This document shows positions 16,076-23,569 of a DNA stretch of 43,101 nt, piece after piece. A program made the position numbers and the translations under genes. The notes below the pieces were generated by a model. The model had not been told where the DNA came from and did no database searches. It saw nothing but the letters and a program-made list of their open reading frames with translations. Positions within the stretch are counted from its first letter, which is position 1, and every line of letters begins with the position of its first letter. Source of the DNA: Candidatus Coatesbacteria bacterium (GTDB lineage Bacteria; RBG-13-66-14); assembly GCA_014728225.1 (NCBI GenBank), contig WJLX01000116.1, positions 1-43,101 on the forward strand, read 5' to 3'.

Positions 16076-16534
16076 GTGAGCGATCAGCACTTCCAGCCCC
16101 ACACCTCGCGCACTCTGCGCGTTTTGCTCATCGTCGCCGGTGCGCTCAGCCTGGGCCTGGGCATCCTCGGCGTTTTCCTGCCCGTTTTACCCACCACCCC
16201 CTTCCTGCTGCTCAGCGCGGCCTGTTGGCTGCAATCCTCACGCCGCCTCTACGATTGGCTGCTCAACACCCGCTTCCCCGGCAACTACATCCGCGACTGG
16301 CGCGCCGGTCGCGGCCTGCCCCGGGCGCTCAAGTGGAGCATGCTGGCCCTGCTCGTCATCACCATCGGCATTTCCGGCGTCTTCTTTGTCGAGGCCCTCT
16401 GGGCGCGGATCCTCCTCGGCGTGGTCCTCGTCGCCGTCGGGACCCACATCGTGTGCCTGCCCACGCGCCGCTCCGATCCGCCTCCCAGCCCCGGCGATAC
16501 CGTCAAAGCGACCGACATAGCGACCGAGGATTAG
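16076..16534 (+). CDS. DUF454 (YbaN-family) membrane protein
   Basis: 152 residues. The family signature LGILGVFLPVLPTTPFLLLS followed by AACWLQSSRRLYDWLL is clear. Three or four hydrophobic segments are visible (about 12-55 and 88-125). The hydrophilic C-terminus is probably a tail. The GTG start at 16076 lacks a clear ribosome site, which leaves the exact start open. Inner-membrane protein of unknown function; probably co-transcribed with the upstream dUTPase-family gene. Confidence 0.85.
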   Translation: MSDQHFQPHTSRTLRVLLIVAGALSLGLGILGVFLPVLPTTPFLLLSAACWLQSSRRLYDWLLNTRFPGNYIRDWRAGRGLPRALKWSMLALLVITIGISGVFFVEALWARILLGVVLVAVGTHIVCLPTRRSDPPPSPGDTVKATDIATED

Positions 16535-16550
16535 CCCCTCACCGCCCGGC

Positions 16551-16609
16551 GGCGTCACGGTTCTTGCAGGCCGAGTTTGACGGGTCAAACTCGGCGCAAG
16601 AACCGCGCC
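16551..16609. repeat. Short variable-stem palindromic element R4 (reverse orientation)
   Basis: GTCACGGTTCTTGC (16554-16567) faces GCAAGAACCGCGCC (16596-16609). The inner stem GCCGAGTTTGA (16570-16580) pairs perfectly with TCAAACTCGGC (16585-16595), loop CGGG. The CGTGAC end lies on the left here, so this copy is inverted relative to R1, R2, R5 and R6. The rest of 16610-16773 shows nothing recognisable. Confidence 0.75.
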
Positions 16610-16773
16610 CCCGCCTGGCGCCGAGCCGGCGCGGCCGCACCTTTTCCGGCGGAGGCTCGGCCGCTTATCGATGTCGTTCAAAAGGCGTATCGCCATTGGC
16701 TTCGATGCACTCATGGCGCTCAACCGCAGCCCCCACTCATCCAACACCGTTGACCCGAGAACTACGCGAACGA

Positions 16774-16803
16774 ACAAAACCGGCGCCGCGGCGCCGGTTT
16801 TGT
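16774..16803 (-). terminator. Terminator of the csp-like/tRNA-Pro transcript
   Basis: 14-bp perfect arms, ACAAAACCGGCGCC (16774-16787) and its complement (16790-16803), loop GC, with TTTTGT on the minus-strand exit side. It lies 12 nt after the 3' end of tRNA-Pro. Confidence 0.85.
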
Positions 16804-16815
16804 GAACAGCGGAAC

Positions 16816-16892
16816 TGGTCGGGGCGAGAGGATTTGAACCTCCGGCTTCCTGCTCCCAAAGCAGGCGCGCTACCAAGCTGCGCCACGCCCCG
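16816..16892 (-). tRNA. tRNA-Pro (UGG anticodon)
   Basis: 77 nt on the minus strand. Acceptor stem CGGGGCG (16886-16892) pairs with CGCCCCG (16820-16826), discriminator A, and an encoded CCA (16816-16818). The anticodon arm CCTGC-TTTGGGA-GCAGG gives anticodon TGG. The T-arm GGAGG-TTCAAAT-CCTCT is standard. Its 5' end is 3 nt from the stop of the upstream cold-shock-like gene on the same strand. Confidence 0.97.
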
Positions 16893-16895
16893 TGG

Positions 16896-17162
16896 CTACT
16901 CGCAGAGGCTGACCCAGTTGGCCAGACCGCGCTCCCCGGGCTCGAACTCGACCTTGGCGCCGATGAAGACGCCCCTGTAGTGGGGTCCGGCCAGCTGGGA
17001 GCGGTGAAAGAAGAACTCACCCAAGGGCCGAGTGATACGCCGGGCTTCCCCGCCGTCGCACTCGGTGACCACGGGCTCCTCGCCGGCGGCCTCCATCAGG
17101 GGCCGGACGAAGGCGTAGCCCTTGTTCGCATCGTAATAGGTAACCACACCGAGCAGTTTCAT
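16896..17162 (-). CDS. Cold-shock-domain-like small protein
   Basis: 88 residues. LLGVVTYYDANKGYAFV at the start resembles the RNP1 region of cold-shock proteins (GxVKWFNxxKGYGFI). GEFFFHRSQL resembles RNP2 (VFVHxSxI), and VEFEPGERGLANWVSL matches the CSD end (VEFxVxxxxKGPQAxNV). An insertion of about 20 residues separates the two RNP motifs, so it is longer than the usual 67-70. Likely binds single-stranded RNA or DNA. Own promoter at 17210-17238; its transcript appears to run into tRNA-Pro and end at 16774. Confidence 0.75.
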   Translation of the reverse strand: MKLLGVVTYYDANKGYAFVRPLMEAAGEEPVVTECDGGEARRITRPLGEFFFHRSQLAGPHYRGVFIGAKVEFEPGERGLANWVSLCE

Positions 17163-17209
17163 GGCGGTTCCGGTAGTCCTTGGCGTCGTGGATCGCTTCC
17201 AGGGTGGGA

Positions 17210-17238
17210 ATGATACGCCGGGGGTCGGCGACTGTCAA
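17210..17238 (-). promoter_or_regulatory. Promoter of the csp-like/tRNA-Pro unit
   Basis: Minus strand -35 TTGACA (17233-17238), 17 nt, -10 TATCAT (17210-17215). On the plus strand a TACAAT (17257-17262) may serve as the -10 for gatC, but I see no good -35 for it. Confidence 0.72.
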
Positions 17239-17294
17239 GGCGGCGGGGCGCTGTGGTACAATTATCATCCCGTTTTGGAGCAGCAAGGAGAGGC

Positions 17295-17585
17295 ATGGAT
17301 CAACGCACCACCAGGCACATCGCCCGCCTGGCGCGTCTCGGCCTGAGCGCCGAGGAGCTGGAGCGCTTCGGCGAGCAGTTGACCGATATCCTGGAGTACG
17401 TCGAAGCACTGAAGGCGGTGGACGTCGCGGGCGTCCCCCCCTTCAACGCCCTGGAGCCGCCCCGGGTTCCCCGGCGCCGGGACGAGGTGACCAACGCGCC
17501 CAGCGACCACGGCGAGCTGGAGCAGGCCCCGGAGGTTCGCGGGCGGCAGATCGCGGCGCCCAGCCCCCTGGCGGAGGTAGAGTGA
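17295..17585 (+). CDS. gatC: Asp-tRNA(Asn)/Glu-tRNA(Gln) amidotransferase subunit C
   Basis: 96 residues, the normal GatC length. The HIARLARLGLSAEELERF start and the LTDILEYVEALKAVDVAGVPP motif are diagnostic. GatC wraps around GatA and stabilises GatAB, which converts misacylated Glu-tRNA(Gln) or Asp-tRNA(Asn). ATG at 17295 has AAGGAG 6 nt upstream. Unusually it is not followed by gatA but overlaps murD by 4 nt. gatA and gatB must lie elsewhere. Confidence 0.93.
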   Translation: MDQRTTRHIARLARLGLSAEELERFGEQLTDILEYVEALKAVDVAGVPPFNALEPPRVPRRRDEVTNAPSDHGELEQAPEVRGRQIAAPSPLAEVE

Positions 17586-19039
17586 GGGAACTCGTCGGCC
17601 GGCGCGCCTTGGTGATGGGCCTCGGATTATTCGGCGGCGGCGTCGGCCTGACCCGCTACCTGGCGGCCCACGGCGCCCGGGTGACGGTGACCGATCTCCG
17701 GCCGGCCGCGGAGCTCAAGCCCTCGCTGGAGCTGATCGCCGACCTGGACGTCGAGCTGCACCTGGGCGGCCACCTGGAGGAGGATTTCCGCTCCGCCGAC
17801 GTCGTCTACGTCAACCCCGCCGTGCCGAAGAGCTCGCCGTATCTGGAGTTCGCCCGTGAAGCCGGTGTCGAGCTTTCCTCGGAGATCAACCTGTTTCTGG
17901 AGCGTTTCCGCGGACCGGTCCTCGGGGTGACGGGCTCCAACGGCAAGACAACGACGACGGAGATGCTGGGCGCCGTGGTGCGGGCCTACGACATGCGGGC
18001 CCTGGTCGGCGGCAACATGGGCGTCAGCCTGCTGGACCGGGTGGACGACTCTCGCCCCGAGCACCCGGCGGTACTCGAGCTGTCGAGCTTCCAGCTCGAG
18101 GATCTGGGCCTCGTCGGCTGGTCGCCGCACATCGCCGTGGTGACCAACCTGACGCCCAACCATCTGGACCGCCACGGCACCTTCGCCGCCTACATCGAGG
18201 CCAAGAGTCAGATCCTGCGTCACCAAACGCCGCGGGACGTCACCGTGCTCAATTGCGGGGACCCCCAGGTGGAGAAACTGGCCGAGTTGACGGCGGGAAC
18301 GGTACTGCGCTTCGGCCTGGAGGACACGCCGGACTGCAACTTCTTCCTGCGCCGCAACCCCGACCGCCTGGCGCTGCGCTTCGGCCCGGCGGCGGAAGAC
18401 TTCTTCTCCCTGGCGGAATTCGGCCTGCGCGGCGAGCACAACGTGGCCAACGCCCTGGCGGCGGCGGGGGCCGCCTACGCCTTCGGCATCCCGACGGAGA
18501 TAATCGCCCGGGAGCTGGCCCGTTTCCGGGCCCTGCCCCACCGGCTGGAGCTGCTGGGCGAGGTCGGCGGCGTCGAGTACTACAACGATTCGATCGCCAC
18601 CACGCCGGAATCGACCATCGCCGCCCTGCGCAGCTTCGCGGAGCCGCTCTGGCTGATCGCCGGGGGCTACGACAAGGGCACCAGCTTCCGCGAGCTGGGC
18701 CGGGAGATCGCCTTACGCGCCAGGGGCTGCCTGTTGATCGGCGCCACGGCGTCCTCGATCCGTCACGATGTCGAAGCGGGCCGGGAACGCCTCGTCGCCG
18801 ACGGTTACACGCCGCGCCTGGAGACGATCGAGGAGCTCGGCGAGCTGGAGGCGGCCGTCGAATTCGCCCACGCCCGGGCCGTCACCGGCGAGATCGTCGT
18901 ACTCTCCCCGGCCTGCGCCAGTTACGATCAGTTTCGCAACTTCGCCGAGCGCGGCGACGCCTTCCGCCGCCTGGTGGCCAAACTACCGCCGGCGGCGGCG
19001 AAGACACCGGACAAGCGGCTGCGTCGCAAGCGGCGTTGA
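17582..19039 (+). CDS. murD: UDP-N-acetylmuramoylalanine-D-glutamate ligase
   Basis: 485 residues. Adds D-Glu to UDP-MurNAc-L-Ala in peptidoglycan synthesis, in the cytoplasm. N-terminal Rossmann-like domain (VMGLGLFGGGVGLTRYL), P-loop GVTGSNGKTTTTE at about 115-127, ELSSFQL, NLTPNHLDRHGT, and the C-terminal ligase domain with NDSIATTPEST and GGYDKG. The GTG start overlaps the gatC stop (GTGA), implying coupling. The lysine/arginine-rich end (DKRLRRKRR) is slightly longer than usual. Isolated from the other mur genes in this window. Confidence 0.95.
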   Translation: MRELVGRRALVMGLGLFGGGVGLTRYLAAHGARVTVTDLRPAAELKPSLELIADLDVELHLGGHLEEDFRSADVVYVNPAVPKSSPYLEFAREAGVELSSEINLFLERFRGPVLGVTGSNGKTTTTEMLGAVVRAYDMRALVGGNMGVSLLDRVDDSRPEHPAVLELSSFQLEDLGLVGWSPHIAVVTNLTPNHLDRHGTFAAYIEAKSQILRHQTPRDVTVLNCGDPQVEKLAELTAGTVLRFGLEDTPDCNFFLRRNPDRLALRFGPAAEDFFSLAEFGLRGEHNVANALAAAGAAYAFGIPTEIIARELARFRALPHRLELLGEVGGVEYYNDSIATTPESTIAALRSFAEPLWLIAGGYDKGTSFRELGREIALRARGCLLIGATASSIRHDVEAGRERLVADGYTPRLETIEELGELEAAVEFAHARAVTGEIVVLSPACASYDQFRNFAERGDAFRRLVAKLPPAAAKTPDKRLRRKRR

Positions 19040-19055
19040 GAAAGATGATTGAGAC

Positions 19056-19084
19056 TTGACCCCGCCGGGAGGCGGGGTTATCAT
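19056..19084 (+). promoter_or_regulatory. thi4 promoter with a palindrome in the spacer
   Basis: -35 TTGACC (19056-19061), 17 nt, -10 TATCAT (19079-19084). The spacer contains an inverted repeat ACCCCGCC-GGGA-GGCGGGGT (19059-19078), which may be an operator or the terminator hairpin of murD. No thiamine riboswitch signature was found in the leader. Confidence 0.55.
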
Positions 19085-19131
19085 CTTCGCCGTTGATGAA
19101 ACCGTAGACAGCGCAACCGCCGGAGGCAGCT

Positions 19132-19947
19132 ATGGGCATCTTCGCACCGCTGGGCGAGAAGCAGATCACCCGGGCCATCGTCGATGAATGGGCCCGGTTC
19201 GTTCAGGAGTACGCCGACAGCGAGGTCATCATCGTCGGCAGCGGTCCGGCGGGGCTGATCTGCGCCCACGACCTGGCCCAGGCCGGGGTCAAGGTGCTGG
19301 TCATCGAACGCAACCCCCACCTGGGCGGCGGCTTCTGGACCGGCGGATACTTCATGACCCCGCTGACCTACCGCTCACCGGCCGAGAAGATCCTCGACGA
19401 GTTCGGCATCCGCCACAGCGAGGTCGAGCCCGGTCTCCACGTCTCGCCGGCGCCGCTCAACGTGGCCCGCTTCATCGGCGCGGCCTACGACGCCGGGGCC
19501 CGCTTCCTCAACTGCACCAGCGTCTTCGACATCGTCCTGCGCGGGCGCAAGCCGGGCACCGACGGCGACCTGTCCGACGCCCGCATGGGCGGCGTGGTCA
19601 TCAACTGGACGGCCCTCGAGCACCTGCCCCGGGGGCTCAACACCCTGGACCCGGTCTGCCTGGAGGCCAAGGTGATCGTCGACGACACCGGTCACGAGGC
19701 CGGGGTGATGCACATGCTGGCCCGGCGCGACCTGCTGACCCTCAAAAAGGAGCAGCCGATGTGGATCGAGCGCTCCGAGGACGAGATCGTCGAGCACACC
19801 GGCGAGGTCTACCCCGGTCTGGTGGCCATCGGGATGAGCGTGGCCAGCTTCCACGGTCTGACCCGGATGGGGCCGACCTTCGGCGCCATGCTGCACTCGG
19901 GCCGCCGCGGGGCCGCGGTATGTCTGGAGCTGCTGGGCGGGGCCTGA
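19132..19947 (+). CDS. thi4: Thi4-family thiazole synthase, sulfide-dependent type
   Basis: 271 residues. FAD/NAD-binding N-terminus (VIIVGSGPAGLICAHDL at about 32-48) and the LGGGFWTGGYFM loop are typical of Thi4/ADP-thiazole synthases, which build the thiazole of thiamine from NAD and glycine. Suicidal eukaryotic Thi4 donates sulfur from an active-site cysteine. Here the corresponding VDDTGHEAGVMHMLARR segment has no cysteine, which fits the catalytic, sulfide-using prokaryotic type found in anaerobes. Family archaeal members instead make ribulose bisphosphate, a less likely alternative. Monocistronic with its own promoter. Confidence 0.88.
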   Translation: MGIFAPLGEKQITRAIVDEWARFVQEYADSEVIIVGSGPAGLICAHDLAQAGVKVLVIERNPHLGGGFWTGGYFMTPLTYRSPAEKILDEFGIRHSEVEPGLHVSPAPLNVARFIGAAYDAGARFLNCTSVFDIVLRGRKPGTDGDLSDARMGGVVINWTALEHLPRGLNTLDPVCLEAKVIVDDTGHEAGVMHMLARRDLLTLKKEQPMWIERSEDEIVEHTGEVYPGLVAIGMSVASFHGLTRMGPTFGAMLHSGRRGAAVCLELLGGA

Positions 19948-20060
19948 CCATCCGCTTCCGCTATCAACCAGGGAGCCGGCCTTCGAGCCGGCTCCCATTT
20001 CACTGCTTGGGGAAGGGAACTCCGGGATTTGGCTCCCGTCCGGACAATTACTATACTTAA

Positions 20061-20875
20061 GGGATTATCACCTAATTATGAACAAGCGTGAAGTATTCTC
20101 CTGAGGTAGTTTAGCGCGTTTTCGTCGTCGCGATGCTTGAATCTGAACCCCATCTCCCTGATAAACAGCCTGAAGTTGCGTTTGAAGCCGCCGTGGTAGG
20201 CTTTTAGCCGGCGCTTGGCCTAGCCCCGGAAGTTCTCGAGGCCGTTGATATGCACCTTGCCGTTGGCGAACTCATCCTGGTGCTTGACCCTCTTGTGGTG
20301 GAAGCCGTTGAGTGAGAGCTTGTTATAGGCCTTCCGGCCGTCGGAGTAGACGCTCGAGTCCAGCTCGACGTTCTCCAGGCGCGCGCCCAGCAGGTGCTTC
20401 TCGCTGCAGTTGGACGGTAGGCTGACGCGGACCTCGCCACCCCGCTCGAGCAGCCCGAAGACGGGGATCTTGCCGCCGCCCCTCCCCCGACCCCGCTTGC
20501 CCTTGTGATGGCCGCCGAAGTAGGACTCATCGACTTCTATGTGCTTGTCGAATGTGCCCTTCGAGCTTTTCCAGCTCGGCCGCGCGAGCGGCGGCGCTGC
20601 GCTATCTCATTGCGTTTTCCGGCGGCGGCTCGTTGCGGCGACCCTCTGGTGGGGACGATGGTTGAACAGCTTACCGCAGCGCTTGCACTTATGACGCTCG
20701 TCGGCCCAGCGGTAGTGATAGCGCTAGTTGCACCTTGGACACTTGATGTGCCGGTCTCTAGTCCTGCTCTTCCCTGCCACATTGCCCCCTTTGTTGGTGG
20801 CAGGATAACAGACTTGTTCACGCCGAGATAAGTACTCAACTGTAATACCTGATGTTCATCTTCTGTGTTGATCCC
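20061..20875 (-). mobile_element. IS1595/ISXO2-like remnant, copy 1
   Basis: 815 bp bounded by imperfect terminal inverted repeats of about 24 bp: GGGATTATCACCTAATTATG at the left, and GGGATCAACACAGAAGATGA reading in from the right. Flanks ATACTTAA (20053-20060) and TTACTTGA (20876-20883) agree at 6 of 8 bases, consistent with a decayed 8-bp target duplication. It fills the interval between thi4 and the 20920 gene. Contains one transposase reading frame with three stops. Confidence 0.85.
20076..20780 (-). pseudogene. ISXO2-like transposase, degenerate
   Basis: Read from a GTG at 20780 (AAAGGGGGC upstream) one frame gives a zinc ribbon (CPRCN..., then CKRCGKLF), the DDE start VDESYFGGHHKGKRGRGRG, GKIPVFGLLERGGEVRV, the second Asp region VYSDGRKAYNKLSLNGFHH, and INGLENFRG-stop-AKRRLKAYHGGFKRNF. 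Three stops interrupt it: TAG after CPRCN, TGA after RRRKTQ, and TAG where the family has FWGYAK. Only about 40 residues separate the ribbon from the DDE domain, shorter than in full transposases, so an internal deletion is likely. It cannot make an active transposase without readthrough. Confidence 0.85.
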
Positions 20876-20919
20876 TTACTTGATTAAACGCTGACCTGAT
20901 CCCTGAAAGGAGGACAACG

Positions 20920-21423
20920 ATGCACCCGGTCAAGCCACTCGTCATCATCCTGCTGCTGGCTGGTACGGTTTGGGCCCAGGCGGCGGCCCGGAACGCACCC
21001 GTGGTCGAGAAAACCCCGGAGGTCGTCGCCGCCGAGAAGGTCGATATCCTGCTCGCCGCCGTTGAGGAGGGCAACGAGGAACCGATCCAGCGCCTGTGTT
21101 TCTTCGAGCTGGAACCCTTCCTCGCAGCCAACGACTTCGCCGGCGAGGAGGCTGAGGAGTCACGCGCTCTGCGCGAGGAGCTGCGGGCCTCTTACGAGAG
21201 TTTCTGGACCGATATGATCGAGTCCGAAGCCTACGTCATCAACGGTTGGAGTGATCCCGAGCTGATCCAGACCCTCGAGTACCCCGGCCATCCCTCGATC
21301 ACCGTCTACGTTTTCTCCACCGACGTGGATTACGAACTCAACGGCATGGAGCTTACCGAGGCGGACAAGCAGATTCTGGTTTACCAGGACGCCGACGGCT
21401 GGTATGTCAAGTGGCCTTTCTAG
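20920..21423 (+). CDS. Secreted protein of unknown function
   Basis: 167 residues. Clear signal peptide MHPVKPLVIILLLAGTVWAQA with a likely cut after AQA at about 20-22. The mature part is acidic and helical (about 40-105), then strands ending in QDADGWYVKWPF, a pattern like small NTF2-like/DUF4878-type secreted domains, though I do not claim the family. AAAGGAGG lies just upstream of the ATG. The gene begins 45 nt from the IS remnant end, so its promoter may lie in or be affected by that element. A strong terminator follows at 21445. Confidence 0.8.
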   Translation: MHPVKPLVIILLLAGTVWAQAAARNAPVVEKTPEVVAAEKVDILLAAVEEGNEEPIQRLCFFELEPFLAANDFAGEEAEESRALREELRASYESFWTDMIESEAYVINGWSDPELIQTLEYPGHPSITVYVFSTDVDYELNGMELTEADKQILVYQDADGWYVKWPF

Positions 21424-21444
21424 CGTTGTCAGGTCGTGTGGCGG

Positions 21445-21468
21445 GCGACCGGCCCCGGGGCCGGTCGC
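21445..21468 (+). terminator. Terminator of the 20920 gene
   Basis: 12-bp perfect arms GCGACCGGCCCC and GGGGCCGGTCGC with no loop bases beyond the stem, then TTCGTCTT. A second small hairpin GTCTCCC-CTGC-GGGAGAC lies in 21540-21590. The rest of 21469-21677 shows no gene. Confidence 0.8.
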
Positions 21469-21677
21469 TTCGTCTTAGCGCCCCGCACCGCTCGTCCGGC
21501 CCGTCACGGTTCCCGCCTTCCGTGGTCGTCCGGCTCGTTGATCGGGCGACCGCGGACAGTCTCCCCTGCGGGAGACGACGCCATAGCCGTCGGGCGGGGC
21601 TTCGTATCCCGCCGGGCGCTTGCGAAAGGGGCGACTGAGGGCAACCCCCCGACGCCGCTGCCACGACCCGGCTCTGC

Positions 21678-22052
21678 TCACCAATCGACGGCGCTGTCCT
21701 GGACGTAGTAGCCCCGGACGCCAAAGAACAGCCGCAGCTCGAGGCGGGCGCGATCGTCGGGGTCGCCCGTCTCGACGAAGTGCACGGCCAGGGTCTCGGC
21801 GACGGAGTCGATCTCGCAGTAGCCGTCGACGGTGAAACCCGCGGCGCGCAGCTCGGCCAGATGGGCGTCGAAGGCCTCGTAGTCCTGCTCGTACTTGAAG
21901 AAGCCACGCAGGGCGTCATTGTCCCCGGCCTCGAGAACGGCGACGAGGTCGTCGGCGAAGTCGTCCAGGTAATAGTGGTCGGCGCCACAGGCCGTCAGCA
22001 GCAGAACGACCGGGCAGAGGAGTAGCAGCCGGCGAATGGAGGATCGGTTCAT
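21678..22052 (-). CDS. Small lipoprotein of unknown function
   Basis: 124 residues. Signal peptide with lipobox LLTAC at residues 18-22 (MNRSSIRRLLLLCPVVLLLTACG). The mature part is acidic and helical, then ends in paired strands (RARLELRLFFGVRGYYVQDSAVDW). The overall shape resembles the 20920 product, so both may be small secreted domains of one fold; this is inference. Convergent with that gene. No close family recognised. Confidence 0.78.
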   Translation of the reverse strand: MNRSSIRRLLLLCPVVLLLTACGADHYYLDDFADDLVAVLEAGDNDALRGFFKYEQDYEAFDAHLAELRAAGFTVDGYCEIDSVAETLAVHFVETGDPDDRARLELRLFFGVRGYYVQDSAVDW

Positions 22053-22190
22053 AACGACCTCGTGGGATTGGAGGTTTGCAGCACCGCTCAGTCCACCCGC
22101 CGCTTCAACTGCTGTGCGGATGTCGGCTCAGCAACGGCAAGGGGCGCCGGGGCGCTGACGGCTCAGGCGAGCAGGGAGATGACGGGGTGT

Positions 22191-22514
22191 TCAGGCTGAC
22201 ACCCTTGGTGCCGGCCCGTCGATCGGGGCGCGGTGGAGGCTGCGCGGCAGGCGCGGGTTGAATCTCCCGCTGGGCGGGTTTGCGGCGCGTTTAGTCGGCC
22301 GGGGGATCCGGCGCCCCTTTTTCAGGGCGTCCTCGAACCAGGCCCGGTTAAAGCCGTCGAGGTCGGCCAGGGCCGCGGCGGGAGTATCGCCGTAGCCGTC
22401 GCAACCGAGCAACTCGTCGATGCCGGCGATGTAACCCTCATCGGCGGAACCGTAGAGACGGAGCGGATAGTCCAGGCTCAGGTGGTAGTCGAGGCTGTTG
22501 GTCTTCTCACTCAC
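22191..22514 (-). CDS. hicB: HicB-family antitoxin
   Basis: 107 residues from the GTG at 22514. The HicB partial RNase-H fold is visible: LDYPLRLYGSADEGYIAGIDELLGCDGYGDTPAAALADLDGFNRAWFEDALKKGRRIPRP, matching the DEGGYxAxxPDLPGCxSxGDTxEEAL...WLExALExGxxIPxP pattern of the family. The remaining C-terminal 30 residues are arginine/proline-rich and may be read-on sequence. It follows the hicA remnant with an 8-nt overlap. Its toxin partner is dead, so this is an orphan antitoxin. Start based on the overlap; no strong ribosome site. Confidence 0.78.
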   Translation of the reverse strand: MSEKTNSLDYHLSLDYPLRLYGSADEGYIAGIDELLGCDGYGDTPAAALADLDGFNRAWFEDALKKGRRIPRPTKRAANPPSGRFNPRLPRSLHRAPIDGPAPRVSA

Positions 22515-23523
22515 TGTCTTCACACTCCTGGATGTCACTTTCTGCGAGCCAGTCGCTGATGATCTCATTTACTTGGAGCAAAATTCCAACCACTCACTCG
22601 ACGTATATTTCTTTGGGATCATCACAGAAGATGAACAGCAGCTATTGCAGTGGGGTTCTTCCCGCGGCGTGGACGGGTCTGTCATCCCGCCACCGACGAA
22701 GGGGGCAATGTGACGGGGAAGAGCGGGACGAGGGAGCGGCACGTCAACTGTCCCACCTGCAACTACCGCTACCACTACCGCTACGCCGAGGGACGTTAAA
22801 AAAAAGCAAGCGTCGCGGCAAGCCGTTCAAGCGTCGTCCCCGGGGCGCCGCAACGCACCGCCGCCGGAAAAACGCGGCGAGACAGCGCGTCTGTTCCGGC
22901 TCGGTGTTCCGACCGTCCGAGCCGCCGGGGATTTGGGCAGCCGGCGCAATACGGCATATCGCTACTGCAAGCCAATCCGCCGGCGCCGCGCCGTCGCTCG
23001 CCAGGCGGCGCTGGATTCGATCGTCTACACCGACGGCCGGCGGGCCTATAAGCAACTGTCGCTCAACGGCTTCCACCACAGGCGCATCGACCTCCAACAG
23101 GATTTCGCCAACGGCGGGATAAACATAAACGGCAGCTAGCAGTTCCGGGGCTACGCCGAGCGCCGCCAAAAAGCCGATCACGGCGGCTTCAAACGCAACT
23201 TCAGGCGCTTTATCAGAGAAATGGAATTCCGCTTCAATCACAGAAACGACGAAAGCACTCTCGACTACCTGCAGGATACATTGCTCAATTGGTCCGATCA
23301 GGTTACATGATGCCTATTTCTTTTACCTTCCGCCCCTTCACCGGCTAGTGGATCATTGGTACATCATGGTGCGGATGCTCGAACCCGTGGTGACTACCGC
23401 CCTTCGGCTGCAATTCGTAACCGCAGCGCTTCTCCGGCAGATGCTGCAGGCTGTCGGCGTGGACTTCCCGTTTGGGCTTTTTGCGGAGGCGTTTCCACAG
23501 GCCGGCCCTCTTTGACCCTCATG
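22507..23523 (-). pseudogene. hicA: hicA toxin gene split by an IS1595-like element
   Basis: The 5' part (about 23505 to 23316) reads LWKRLRKKPKREVHADSLQH, then a stretch with KGGSHHGFEHP, then PVKGRKVKEI, the HicA double-stranded-RNA-binding fold with its GSH catalytic-His motif. The element occupies 22615-23315. Removing it and one 8-bp duplicate (AAAGAAAT on this strand) restores the frame KVKEIYVE-stop-VVGILLQVNEIISDWLAES to a stop at 22507. Two further in-frame stops are present: TAG at 23345-23347 before PVKG, and TGA after YVE. The start region is also unclear (TGA just upstream of GLWKR). Certainly inactive. Confidence 0.82.
22615..23315 (+). mobile_element. IS1595/ISXO2-like remnant, copy 2, with exact target duplication
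   Basis: 701 bp. The left end GGGATCATCACAGAAGATGA matches the ends of copies 1 and 3; the right end is more decayed (AGGCATCATG read inward). Exact 8-bp direct repeats ATTTCTTT flank it at 22607-22614 and 23316-23323. Inside on the plus strand are a GTG-started zinc ribbon (RHVNCPTCNYRYHYRYAEGR, then a frameshift at an A-run) and VYTDGRRAYKQLSLNGFHH, with INGS-stop-QFRGYAERR and GGFKRNFRRFIREMEFRFNH. The DDE start (VDESYFGG) is missing, so it is internally deleted and inactive. Confidence 0.87.
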
Positions 23524-23569
23524 GTACTGGATTTGTTACTAAGAAATCAGTTTCTTTTCATCCACCTCG

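Noticed and set aside
19040-19131. Thiamine riboswitch upstream of thi4
   Set aside because: The leader is short and lacks the CTGAGA signature; only a promoter with a palindromic spacer is seen.
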